The position numbers and the translations under genes are program-made. From Terebella lapidaria (taxonomy: Eukaryota; Annelida; Polychaeta; Terebellida; Terebellidae): a DNA stretch of 64,000 bases. Below, in pieces: positions 9,478 through 20,419 of this stretch (positions are counted from its first letter, which is position 1; each line of letters opens with the position of its first letter). The DNA is taken from assembly GCA_949152475.1 (NCBI GenBank), contig OX424564.1, positions 38,996,165 to 39,060,164 of the forward strand, read 5' to 3'. The notes beneath the pieces were generated by a model. That model did no database searches, had not been told where the DNA came from, and was given only the letters and a program-made list of their open reading frames with translations.

Positions 9478-11095
9478 GCTATGTGACCAGGAGAGCTATG
9501 GGGACGGGCTGGTAGCGTCTGTGTGGCCGGTTACCATGATGTCTGACCAGGAGAGCTATGGGGACGGGCTGGTAGTGTCTGTGTGGCCGGTTACCATGAT
9601 GTCTGACCAGGAGAGCTATGGGGTGGGCTGGTAGTGTCTGTGTGGCCGGTTACCATGATGTCTGACCAGGAGAGCTATGGGGATGGGCTGGTAGTGTCTG
9701 TGTGGCCGGTTACCATGATGTCTGACCAGGAGAGCTATGGGGACGGGCTGGTAGTGTCTGTGTGGCCGGTTACCATGATGTCTGACCAGGAGAGCTATGG
9801 GGATGGGCTGGTAGTGTCTGTGTGGCCGGTTACCATGATGTCTGACCAGGAGAGCTATGGGGATGAGCTGGTAGCGTCTGTGTGGCCGGCTACCATGATG
9901 TCTGACCAGGAGAGCTATGGGGATGAGCTGGTAGCGTCTGTGTGGCCGGTTACCATGATGTCTGACCAGGAGAGCTATGGGGATGGGCTGGTAGTGTCTG
10001 TGTGGCCAGTTACCATGATGTCTGGCCAGGAGAGCTATGGGGATGAGCTGGTAGCGTCTGTGTCGCCGGTTACCATGATGTCTGACCAGGAGAGCTATGG
10101 GGACGGGCTGGTAGTGTCTGTGTGGCCGGTTACCATGATGTCTGACCAGGAGAGCTATGGGGATGGGCTGGTAGTGTCTGTGTGGCCGGTTGCCATGATG
10201 TCTGACCAGGAGAGTTATGGGGATGAGCTGGTAGTGTCTGTGTGGCCAGTTACCATGATGTACGACCCGGAGAGCTATGGGGACGGGCTGGTAGTGTCTG
10301 TGTGGCCAGTTACCATGATGTCTGACCAGGAGAACTATGGGGACGGGCTGGTAGTGTCTGTGTGGCCGGTTACTATGATGTCTGACCAGGAGAGCTATGG
10401 GGTGGGCTGGTAGTGTCTGTGTGGCCAGTTACCATGATGTCTGACCAGGAGAGCTATGGGGTGGGCTGGTAGTGTCTGTGTGGCCGGTTACCATGATGTC
10501 TGACCAGGAGAGCTATGGGGTGGGCTGGTAGTGTCTGTGTGGCCGGTTATCATGATGTCTGGCCAGGAGAGCTATGGGGATGAGCTGGTAGCGTCTGTGT
10601 CGCCGGTTACCATGATGTCTGACCAGGAGAGCTATGGGGACGGGCTGGTAGTGTCTGTGTGGCCAGTTACCATGATGTCCGACCAGGAGAGCTATGGGGG
10701 TGGGCTGGTAATGTCTGTGTTGCCGGTTACCATGATGTCTGACCAGGAGAGCTATGGGGTGGGCTGGTAGTGTCTGTGTGGCCGGTTACCATGATGTCTG
10801 ACCAGGAGAGCTATGGGGATGGGCTGGTAGTTTCTGTGTCGCCGGTTACCATGATGTCTGACCAGGAGAGCTATGGGGTGGGCTGGTAGTGTCTGTGTGG
10901 CCGGTTACCATGATGTCTGACCAGGAGAGCTATGGGGTGGGCTGGTAGCGTCTGTGTCGCCGGTTTCCATGATGTCTGACCAGGAGAGCTATGGGGATGG
11001 GCTGGTAGTGTCTGTGTGGCCGGTTACCATGATGTCTGACCAGGAGAGCTATGGGGATGGGCTGGTAGTGTCTGTGTCGCCAGTTCCCATGATGT
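9478..11095. repeat. 60-bp minisatellite
   Basis: About 27 copies of a 60-bp unit containing TGACCAGGAGAGCTATGGGG and a GTGTGGCCGGTTACCATGATG segment. Read on the plus strand, most units encode an in-frame 20-residue repeat with MMSDQESYGD followed by GLVVSVWPVT. Units that lost one A after GGGG (59 bp) bring a TAG into frame, so the open frame is broken several times; the longest open run is 9634-10413. There is no signal peptide or flanking exon, so I treat it as non-coding tandem DNA. Confidence 0.95.
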
Positions 11096-11789
11096 CGATG
11101 ATTCCAAGATTTCCAGGTCTGTTATTTTAACGACTGATTTACGTGTGTGTCACTGCACTGACGGGACAAGGGACATTGTGACATGGTTATTTTTGTTTTG
11201 CAACGAACATAATTCTCGAAAACGTCGTGTTTCCTGGACATTTAGCTGCACAAAGTTCTGAAGCTCGATTGATTAATGTTCACCCAACAATTGCAGTCGT
11301 CTATCAATCAACAGGCAAATATCAAACAAATAAAGAAGGCTGATCAGCTCGGCGCGAGTCGAGAGCCGATTTGTTGTCTCACTCACGCCCTCACTCACCA
11401 TATCAAATAGATCGTGTTTAGGCTGCTCTTGCTAGTGTATAATCCGAATATTGTCTGGATGATTTCATAGCACATTATCCGATCCTGAGCGGCATTAATC
11501 AATTAGGCGAAAGTGGCTGGCATTTAATATTGATAGAACTCGTTCCAGTGTAACTATAACATTCTTCGGATGTCACTTCCGAAATGGAATATTCTGGGGG
11601 TCTTTTTTCCTTAAACAGGCCTATTTGGAAACGATTAGTAGGTGGTGTCTGTACGATTTGTGGAGTAATTTCAGTCGCTCTGAGCTTTCAACCTGAAATC
11701 TATGAGTCACACATTACCGACCACTAGTATGGAATAAATAATAATACTAATACTACTTGTACAGTATACTAGCGGCGGGAACATCGGTA
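11096..11789. other. Intergenic stretch without a recognised gene
   Basis: About 700 bp of unique-looking sequence. No open frame, splice pattern or known element end could be supported. Confidence 0.4.
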
Positions 11790-12677
11790 ACAAGAAAATG
11801 CAGCTAACTGCGGGAGACGACATTAGAGCTCGAGCACACCATCAGCACCACGAGACCTGAATATATCTTACACACCTCCCCCCCCCCCCCCCCCTTACAA
11901 AAAAAATTGAAACATATCATGTCCCACATGATTCCAATTCATTCCCGTATATTATGATGAAACACATAGGCCTACTTCAATCATATTCCTAATGAATAAA
12001 CATTTATTTTGAACTCAATGAAACAGATACGCCTGATAAAATGATATTGAACCTCAATAAAATATCCTTAAAATATTGGAAACTATGAGGAAAATCTGCA
12101 TCTGATATCATGATATAGATAACACATGCATACTGAGCAAATTAAAAGACCAGTTTAAAATAAAAAGGTTTCGCAACCCAGCATGGAACACCTTGTCGTG
12201 ATAAAATATGTCCAAATGTAGTCGTGGTACCGTAGACGAATCGTTGTGTTTACTTCATTACGCCAAAGAAGGCCGCATACAAGGTTACATGTACATGCAT
12301 GCACAAAATGCTGCACAGAAAATTGTACGTTCCAAAGTACGCGTCATTGCGGTAAAATTTGCTTTGCATTCTGGGAACGTGAATTTCCATCGGCTCCGCC
12401 ATTTTGACGTTTTCCAGACGAGCTGACCATTTTGCGTAATTTTCTCAAACATAACACATCGATTTATGCATTATATATCTGTGGAATATTCAAAGCTTGC
12501 CATCAAATCGAGAGATTTTATGTCAAGGACGAAGAAAATAGTCATTTGAAGTAGGTGTACAAAGGTTTACATGCGAAAACGGGCGTCGATAGGTTGGCAT
12601 GAAACCTCCATGAAAAAGTCAGTACATAGACATGTAGAGGGTTGGGGGCTTCGCCCCCAACGCTCTAATGTCAAAAA
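11790..12677 (+). mobile_element. Helentron-like non-autonomous element, copy 1
   Basis: It shares its whole course with copies at 13420-14217 and 27279-28163 (inverted). The left end reads CAAGAAAATGCAGCTAACTG. GACATTAGAGC lies subterminally at 11819-11829 and its reverse complement GCTCTAATGTC lies near the right end at 12662-12672. A strong hairpin, GTTGGGGG-CTTCG-CCCCCAAC, sits at 12641-12661 just before it. Asymmetric subterminal inverted repeats with a 3' hairpin fit Helentron (Helitron2) derived elements. A run of C at about 11877-11893 lies inside. No helicase or Rep coding is present, so any movement would need another element. A classical Helitron reading (hairpin, then CTAA before T) is possible but fits the left end less well. 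Confidence 0.6.
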
Positions 12678-13419
12678 CCCTGGATATCCGCAGATCGGCC
12701 TGCGACCGAGACAAATGTGACTCAGGCATAACACACCTCTGGTTATAAGGAGTAAAACAAGTATGCCGAAAAAAATACATGTTTGAGGATTATTGATAAA
12801 AAGCTATGCATGATAATTCATAGTAAAATATTGGAACAATTCAACACATTGAACGGCATAAGTTCAGATCAACACATACTGTGTTCAGCACCATCTCAAG
12901 TAGTGCAGAATTCCAACCTCTGACATAAATTGTCAATTATGGCAAAGAAACTCTGGTCGTTTATGGACGAACTCGCACATTCAGTTTCAATTTTTGAATT
13001 GTTCTCGGTTTAAAATCACCAATAGACTTGATCTTGAGATGATTGTGGTGTTGAGTTGGATCTGGAGATTAGGCAAGGTATGGAACTAGTCTTGGACTGT
13101 CCTAGAGTTTCCACGGACAGTGTAATGAGACATTACGGTGAAATGCTCATTACAAAGTGTGCTTTATTATGCATGATCAAAGCAAGACATTTAACGAGGT
13201 GGCACCTGGTTGTCATGGCGATCATTGTGATGTGACGCGAATTATTCTGTTGTCACTGGACAGAGAACTTATCAATCAGATATATATACCAATATTAGCA
13301 TATCAGAAATAAAGGTATCACAGTACTAATTGCGTCACATCCGGTTTGAATGGTAAATAAACAAAATTTTGAAAGATGCGTATTTTCGAACTGTGGTTAT
13401 TCGTGTCAAGAAAACAGAA
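12678..13419. other. Spacer between two Helentron-like copies
   Basis: About 740 bp with no supported coding region. CCTAGAGTTTCCACGGACAG-type unique sequence and AT-rich patches only. Confidence 0.4.
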
Positions 13420-14217
13420 CAAGAAAATGCAGCTAACTGCCGTAGACGACATTAGAGCTCGAGCACATCATCAGCACCACGACAGTACATTAAGATGAAA
13501 AACATAGGCTTACTTCATTCATATTCCTAATAAGTAAACATTTATTTTGAACTCAATGAAACAGATACGCCTACTAAAATGGTAATTCATTTTAATGATG
13601 TTTTTTTCTTCAAATATTAGAAACCCTGGGAAATATCTGCATCTGATATCATGATACACATGCCTACTGGGCGAATTAAAGAACCAGTTTGAAATAAACA
13701 TTCACAAGCCAGCATGGAACACCTTAATTGTCATGTGTTACAATACGTCAAATTACGGTAAATTTAGCCGTGTCGTCGCAGACGAATCGTTGTGTTTACT
13801 TCATCGTAACGCAAAAGAATACACGCAAGCTGATGCATGCACGTATTGCTGCACAAAAAAATGTGTGTTCCAAAATACCAGTTATTGCAGTAAAATTTGC
13901 TTTGCATTCTGGGAACGTCAATTTCCATCGGCTCCGCCATTTTGGACGTTTTTGGATAATTTGAGGATTTTACGTTATTTTCTCGATCCTAACACATCGA
14001 TTTATGCATTATACATATGTGGAATATTTAAAATTTGCCATCAATTCGACAGATTTTATGTCAAGGACGAAGAAAATCCTCATTTGAAGTTGATGTCTAA
14101 ACGTTTACATGCCAAAACGGGCGTCGATAGTTTGGCATGGAACCTCCATAGAAAAGTCAGCACATAGACATGTAGAGAGTTGGGGGGCTTCGCCCCCAAC
14201 GCTCTAATGTCAAAAAG
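13420..14217 (+). mobile_element. Helentron-like non-autonomous element, copy 2
   Basis: It lies in the same orientation as copy 1 and has the same left end, the same GACATTAGAGC/GCTCTAATGTC subterminal pair and the same G/C hairpin with a CTTCG loop (about 14181-14200). It lacks the C-run and some internal sequence of copy 1. The short open frames in it (for example 13733-14167) recur, degraded, in the other copies and show no sign of coding constraint. Confidence 0.6.
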
Positions 14218-15480
14218 TTACACGTTTTTGTATTTCTTTGGAAAGCACACATGACGAGTACGCGATACATGGGCGTTTTGATGTGAATAATGCTAGAAAA
14301 AATGTGCGTATGACCAAGAATCGCATATGATGTCTGTTTCCACACATTTTTTCTCACCGGCAAATTCTAGTGCGGTTCATCTTTCAGTCCATAGTTCAAA
14401 AACGAATCACACAATCTTAAACTTGATAGAAAATATGCCAGAGAGTACAGCTTTTTGATGATATAGTATACTAATGGATCAAGAAATTTTAACATGCAGT
14501 AAAACGATGATATTTGGACGATGATCTTGAAATTTCGTCATAACAGAAATTATTTAGTACTGTGACACCTGAACATTTCTAATAAGGGGTCTTGATGAAA
14601 GCACACCCCCAGAAAGTAGTTTTGGTTCTCTGTCAAATGAGTGAAGGTAACAAAGTTAACTATGTCACCATCATTTAGTTTTATATGACTAAACGCCTGA
14701 AGTATTTTCGTCGATTTGAATTAAACCGCTAAATCGAATTCCGTCGTTGCGTTGTATGTGAAAATCAGCGCATACATCAACCTGTGCTATCTGAACGAAG
14801 GTCTTTCCTTGCTTGATCCTCAACCCGCGCACATACCACATGCTCATTCCGTAATGTTAGTAAGGGGCCGATTAACAGCATGTATATTCTGCGTCAAATG
14901 TGTAACGACTACTATGATGTTGAGGGAACAATGTTATGAATGAACTACATTCTATGTCGACTATTGGAGGACCAGCATTTTGAGGGGAATATGTTTTCCT
15001 TAAGTATATTCTATAACGCCTATTGTGGGACCAAAATTTTGAGGGGATTATGTTCCCATGGTGCTCATTTGACATATATGTTTTTAACGACACATACATT
15101 ATAAATATAATCATTAACATCAAATTATATACATATAAGGGTTATATTAAATGTCATTTTCGGTATCCGGTATTCCGGGGTATGATTCAGGTTTCGGATG
15201 TGTGTTACAATCAGCAGTGAGAGGTTTGTGCCATACACCACCTGCCGTGGAGTGCGAGCACGGGGGAAAGCGGGGGACGGTCTGTAGTGACGTCTTGAGG
15301 AATGTGCCGGTCGTGAGTCCGCTGTGCCAATCACCCTCGTAAGTCCCGCCCTGTCCCTGCCTATCCCTCAACCCTCCCTTCCCCTCACAGAGCCCGGCGG
15401 GATCAGATCACCAGTCACACAGGTGAAGTGCCACTGTTCGCAACAAGCAGTAACGTGGCACCGCACTCCTCCCGTCACAA
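14218..15480. other. Intergenic stretch upstream of the neuropeptide gene
   Basis: About 1.26 kb with no supported gene. The last ~350 bp become GC-richer toward the neuropeptide gene and hold a TGACGTC half-palindrome at about 15285-15291 that could serve as a CREB-type site. Confidence 0.4.
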
Positions 15481-15498
15481 GCGCTCATCGATCACTGG

Positions 15499-15506
15499 CA
15501 TATAAG
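15499..15506 (+). promoter_or_regulatory. Possible TATA box of the neuropeptide gene
   Basis: ATATAAG occurs at about 15500-15506, some 390 bp before the start codon, in the only GC-rich stretch upstream of the gene. A start of transcription near 15530 would give a roughly 350-base leader containing the 23-bp repeat. An upstream non-coding exon cannot be excluded. Confidence 0.3.
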
Positions 15507-15658
15507 TCCTCCCCGCGTAAGAACTTGGCAAGTTCCGCTCTCTGTAACCGTTGCTTGTGGATAGTTGTCGTTAGTTTGACGATCAGGATTTTCACATTTG
15601 TTTTGAAGCGGAGAGTGTGTATTACAAGAGGCGATTGGATCCAGGCTGATAGCTGACC

Positions 15659-15842
15659 CGACTGATACTGACCGGGCTGATAAGCTGATACTGACCGGGC
15701 TGATAAGCTGATACTGACCGGGCTGATAAGCTGATACTGACCGGGCTGATAAGCTGATACTGACCGGGCTGATAAGCTGATACTGACCGGGCTGATAAGC
15801 TGATACTGACCGGGCTGATAAGCTGATACTGACCGGGCTGGA
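15659..15842 (+). repeat. 23-bp GATAAG-bearing tandem repeat in the gene leader
   Basis: About eight copies of a 23-bp unit containing GACCGGGCTGATAAGCTGAT. The seven complete copies each carry TGATAAG, a match to the WGATAR consensus of GATA factors. The unit has TGA and TAA but no ATG, so it cannot provide upstream starts. It ends about 46 bp before the precursor ATG. It may lie in the 5' leader or be a proximal enhancer; the sequence alone cannot tell. Confidence 0.9.
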
Positions 15843-15888
15843 TATCCCCGACACGCCGTACATGTGAGTTTACTTTGTCGTAGCGACG

Positions 15889-17850
15889 ATGGATCTGCTC
15901 GCTGTTCCAAGTCTCTTGCCCCTGATGCTCTGTCTGCTTCCTGCTAGTCTGACCCAGGCCGGCCCTGATCGTGGCTTCCGCTTTGCTCCCGTCTTGACCA
16001 GCGGCGGCAAGCGACTGAGCGCCAACCCATACTACATCGAGTTCCTACTGGGCCGCCTCAAGCGCAGTGTGCCCGACCTCGAGTCTCGACAGGGCGCCTC
16101 CGGATCTGACCCTCTCCAACTCGAGAAACGCCACGCCAGCATTTCGGATTTCCGACCTTTCACGCCTGGAGACAAACGTAGGCTGAACTATCACGACTTC
16201 CTGATGGGCAAGAAATCGAGATATGACGACTTTCTGTTCGGGGGCAGGAAGCGTGCGCGTCCTGAATACCATGACTTTTTGTTTGGCAAGCGTAGTGCTC
16301 ATGGATGGGAAACAGATGATACCTATCGGGACTCTCAGTTTGGCGCTCGCAGAAAGCGATCCACGTCAGCCCAGGAGCAGAATCATGAGCTTCTCGACAA
16401 GGAAACTGTTGATAAATTGGTTGGGAAGGAGAAAAAGTCCGCAAATATCGCAGAAAAAGAAGGAAAGGATGGTGACAGTTTCATGCTCGGGAAACGACAG
16501 GGCGTTGACCATGACAGTTTCATGCTCGGGAAACGACAGGGCGTTGACCATGACAGTTTCATGCTCGGGAAACGACAAGGCATGGACCATGACAGTTTCA
16601 TGCTGGGAAAACGAGATGGTATGGATGATCATGACAGTTTCATGCTCGGGAAACGACAGGGCGTTGACCATGACAGATTCATGCTCGGGAAACGACAGGG
16701 CATGAACCATGACAGTTTCATGCTTGGAAAACGACAAGACATGGACCATGACAGTTTCATGCTTGGAAAACGACAGGGCGTGGACCATGACAGTTTCATG
16801 CTTGGAAAACGACAGGGCATGGACCATGAAAGTTTCATGCTTGGAAAACGACAGGGCATTGATCATGACAGTTTCATGCTTGGAAAACGACAAGGGATGG
16901 ACCATGACAGTTTCATGCTTGGAAAACGACAGGGCGTGGATGATCATGGCAGTTTCATGCTTGGAAAACGACAGGGCATTGATCATGACAGTTTCATGCT
17001 TGGAAAACGACAGGGCATGGACCATGACAGTTTCATGCTTGGAAAACGACAGGGCATGAACCATGACAGTTTTATGCTTGGAAAACGAGATGGTATGGAT
17101 GATCATGACAGTTTCATGCTTGGAAAACGAGATGGTATGGATGATCATGACAGTTTCATGCTTGGAAAACGACAAGGCATGAACCATGACAGTTTCATGC
17201 TTGGAAAACGAGATGGTATGGATGATCATGACAGTTTCATGCTTGGAAAACGAGATGGTATGGATGATCATGACAGTTTCATGCTTGGAAAACGACAGGG
17301 CATGGACCATGACAGTTTCATGCTTGGAAAACGACAGGGCGTGGATGATCATGAGAGTTTCATGCTTGGAAAACGACAGGGTATGGATGATCATGACAGT
17401 TTCATGCTCGGAAAACGACAGGGCATTGATCATGACAGTTTCATGCTTGGAAAACGACTGGGTATGGATGATCATGACAGTTTCATGCTTGGAAAACGAC
17501 AGGGCATTGATCATGACAGTTTCATGCTCGGGAAACGACAGGGCGTGGATGATCATGCCAGTTTCATGCTTGGAAAACGACAGGGCATTGATCATGACAA
17601 TTTCATGCTCGGGAAACGACAGGGCATGGATCATGAAAGTTTCATGCTTGGCAAACGACAGGGCATTGCTCATGAAAGTTTCATGCTTGGAAAACGACAG
17701 GGCGTGGATGATCATGACAGTTTCATGCTTGGAAAACGACAGAGCATAGATCATGACAGTTTCATGCTCGGAAAAAGAGAAGATCCTGACAGCATCGAGC
17801 GAGAAATTGAACCAGAGAATGACATAAACTCGGCCGAGTCTGTTGCCTAG
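15889..17850 (+). CDS. Neuropeptide precursor with 33 FMLGKR units (FMLamide-type)
   Basis: A complete 653-residue ORF starts at ATG 15889 and ends at TAG 17848-17850. Residues 1 to about 24 form a signal peptide (MDLLAVPSLLPLMLCLLP, then SLTQA). A spacer region follows with dibasic sites and several single-copy amidated candidates: LNYHDFLM before GKK, YDDFLF before GGRKR, and PEYHDFLF before GKR. From about residue 195 come 33 tandem units of 13-14 residues ending in FMLGKR, mostly QG(V/M/I)DHDSFML or DGMDDHDSFML. Cleavage at KR and amidation of the exposed Gly would release peptides ending in FMLamide, many with an N-terminal Gln able to cyclise. The C-terminal tail (EDPDSIEREIEPEND) is acidic. 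The protein should enter the secretory pathway and be packed in dense-core vesicles. All coding sequence is in one exon. I do not recognise the family; the receptor is unknown. Confidence 0.95.
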   Translation: MDLLAVPSLLPLMLCLLPASLTQAGPDRGFRFAPVLTSGGKRLSANPYYIEFLLGRLKRSVPDLESRQGASGSDPLQLEKRHASISDFRPFTPGDKRRLNYHDFLMGKKSRYDDFLFGGRKRARPEYHDFLFGKRSAHGWETDDTYRDSQFGARRKRSTSAQEQNHELLDKETVDKLVGKEKKSANIAEKEGKDGDSFMLGKRQGVDHDSFMLGKRQGVDHDSFMLGKRQGMDHDSFMLGKRDGMDDHDSFMLGKRQGVDHDRFMLGKRQGMNHDSFMLGKRQDMDHDSFMLGKRQGVDHDSFMLGKRQGMDHESFMLGKRQGIDHDSFMLGKRQGMDHDSFMLGKRQGVDDHGSFMLGKRQGIDHDSFMLGKRQGMDHDSFMLGKRQGMNHDSFMLGKRDGMDDHDSFMLGKRDGMDDHDSFMLGKRQGMNHDSFMLGKRDGMDDHDSFMLGKRDGMDDHDSFMLGKRQGMDHDSFMLGKRQGVDDHESFMLGKRQGMDDHDSFMLGKRQGIDHDSFMLGKRLGMDDHDSFMLGKRQGIDHDSFMLGKRQGVDDHASFMLGKRQGIDHDNFMLGKRQGMDHESFMLGKRQGIAHESFMLGKRQGVDDHDSFMLGKRQSIDHDSFMLGKREDPDSIEREIEPENDINSAESVA

Positions 17851-20090
17851 TGATCCAGTCTGATTGTTTCCATTCCCGTAGATTAACACAACCAGATATC
17901 GGGACGCATGGCTTTCTTACTTTAGTCCACTCTATTGTACACCATACAAAGATGGAATTCCAATGGAGAAGGTAAACATGCTATTCTGCATTGGAAACCA
18001 TCAAAAGTTTATTGGCACTCAATATATTCGTGTGTTTCTCTTGTATCATGATTACATATTTCACAGACAAACTATACATAAGTATATCCTAAAGCACGGG
18101 ATTCGTTGATAAACGAGATTTTAATGAACTGATACATATAATTGTGTATTGCAGTCTCTGGTAATACATGTCGTATTATACATACCTCTGATCATGACAC
18201 CAAGAGCTTTTATCAGTAAGCTTTTATGAATATGATATGATAAAAGAACATCTAACTCCATATAATTCAAAGGTGCCCGTATAATCATTACTTGTTTTGT
18301 TCTTGGAAATGGCTAGTCGCCAGCTGGTAGAATATTGTAATGCGAGTAATAGAACATATTTTGCATGTTTAACTCAGTGTATTGATTCCACGTCTATTTC
18401 AATTGGTTGAGCATTTTCATGAGCATTAATAAAAAATGGCCGCCGCCGCTTTCGTGAATATTTATTTTTCGTTAAAACTCGATAAATATATGTATATATA
18501 TGCAAACAAAATTTTAAAAATTATTTTTCGAAAAATATATGCAAGACATTAATGAATAGAGTATGTATTATTCTGGGGGTGGGGGTGGGAGTGAACACGT
18601 GGAATTCGAATTTATTAGGAATGTTTTATATCCACGTACATGATGGCATGAACCTTCACGAACAGCTCGTACGTACGAACCGCACGAATACCGCTCTGAA
18701 GAGGACTGGTTATTATCACAGAACAGGTTACGCATGGATGACCGATGCATTGAACTATAGTTTTACAGGCAAGGTTATATCCATGTAGACGCATCATTAT
18801 TTTCCACTGTGTTCATAAAACTATCGGCCGCTCTGTGTATTCATTATTTGTTTTCAATATGTCCACTATGTATACTCTAGAACAAAGACTTGATTTACTA
18901 ATATATGCAATTTTGCTGTATAAACTCACAACAAAATGTCGTTACACATTCTAGTACCCTACCAGCCATAGGGATAATGTAATATATATTTTCTGCATCT
19001 TATCGAAACTAAATAAAAGGTGCTGCACCGCATGATTGTGTTTTATATATATCTTACTAAACAAGTGTGTGTGTGCATCCGATGTGAAAAAAGTGTTTTT
19101 TTTTGGGGGGGGGGGGGCCTTTTTCTCAATATATTATCCACGCAATCTATTACTCTATCCTTGATTTTCCACATATGGACAACAATGCAGACATTTTACT
19201 GCTGCATAAAGCCAGAAAGCCTAAATCATTTGGAAGGCTCGAATTTTAGCCCCAAAATGGCCTGATACACACAAAAATGTCCCTGGATACAAAGCTTTAG
19301 AAGATACAGCTTTGGTATTAATTATCAGCTTATAGTTAATAACATATGCTACATATTTTGGTGACCTCGAACTTGACCTCACATGACCTTGAATGGTGTT
19401 CTCGAGGCGTCTTCCAAACTGAAGTATGTCAATAACATCTGCCTGTGAAACGACTACAAGGAGAGGTAGGTTTGTATCATGAGCACATAGAAGGTCATAT
19501 ATGGCAGATCTTTTGATGGCCTTGAATAGACCTAAGATAATTTTGAGTGGTAAATCTCATGGTCACTTCAAAACTGAAATGTTCGAATTGACCTACATGA
19601 ACAAAATGACTAACAATAGAGCTTAAGTTTGTGTCATGAACATTATAGGAAGTAATATATGGTGAGTGCTTTCGTTGTCTTGCAGCTGATCTCAGGTGAC
19701 TTTGAGTCAGGTGACATCTGGCATGAAATGAGCAATAGATGTATAAGCAATATCCAGTATTAAGTATTCCGAGCGAACAAAACAGAGTCCATTATCCAAT
19801 CTCATAATCCAGGGACAGAAAGTCATATCAGGCATTCGAAGTGAGAGAGAACAAAAATGACAGGGAAACTCATGAACCCCCAAAATGGCCAACAACAGAC
19901 CGAAATTTTGAGTTATAAAGAAAAAAACATTAGAGTATTGGACGCCGTAAAAACGCAAGCTCGTGTGACGGGGTATTATGAAAACAACCACACAATTGTG
20001 ATATCAGACAATATCTAAATTCTTAGATATTTTTCTGATCAATTTATAATTCAAATTTGTTGAGCTACTTCTCCTAATTTTTGTATTTTT
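17851..20090. other. Neuropeptide 3' flank and AT-rich intergenic DNA
   Basis: No gene is supported. The first ~600 bp are the likely 3' UTR. A G-rich tract with runs of five, five and three G lies at about 18575-18592, and a run of about 13 G at 19105-19118. From about 19360 the words TGACCTTGA and AGGTCA recur irregularly, like a decayed relative of the pearl-like elements. Confidence 0.45.
18428..18433 (+). terminator. Candidate polyadenylation signal for the neuropeptide gene
   Basis: AATAAA at 18428-18433 is the first canonical signal I find after the TAG at 17850 and would give a 3' UTR near 600 bases. Later AATAAA sites (about 19011) are alternatives. Confidence 0.35.
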
Positions 20091-20096
20091 GTTAGG

Positions 20097-20410
20097 AGAG
20101 TACAGTAGAACTCCAGCCTGCGGTCACTCCAGAAATGTGGGCAACCCATTCATTGTGGTCAGATGCATCGGTCCCGAACGCCAGCATAGGCATTTACATG
20201 ATGAGGATACTCCTGTAATGTGGTCACTCTTCTTATCCACAATGCGGTCAGTATATCTGGTCCCAATTGCCCATTAAATCACAAAATACGGCCAGCAAGC
20301 AACCCCCCCCCCCCCCTCTCTGCGATCACTGAAGCGGTCAGCCAGCCAGCCCGCGATCACTGATACGGTCAGTTGAACATTAGCCTCTAGCCAGCCAGCC
20401 AGTAATTCAA
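20097..20410. mobile_element. Possible pogo/Tigger-like MITE remnant
   Basis: The stretch opens with TACAGTAGAACTCCAGCCTG, close to the CAGTAGAAC-type ends of pogo/Tigger elements, and then repeats GCGGTCA words. No matching inverted end was found with certainty, so this is a weak call. Confidence 0.3.
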
Positions 20411-20419
20411 ATTGAACAA

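Noticed and set aside
16366..17889. 507-codon minus-strand frame opposite the neuropeptide gene
   Set aside because: Shadow of the repeated plus-strand coding sequence; no signal peptide, no independent support.
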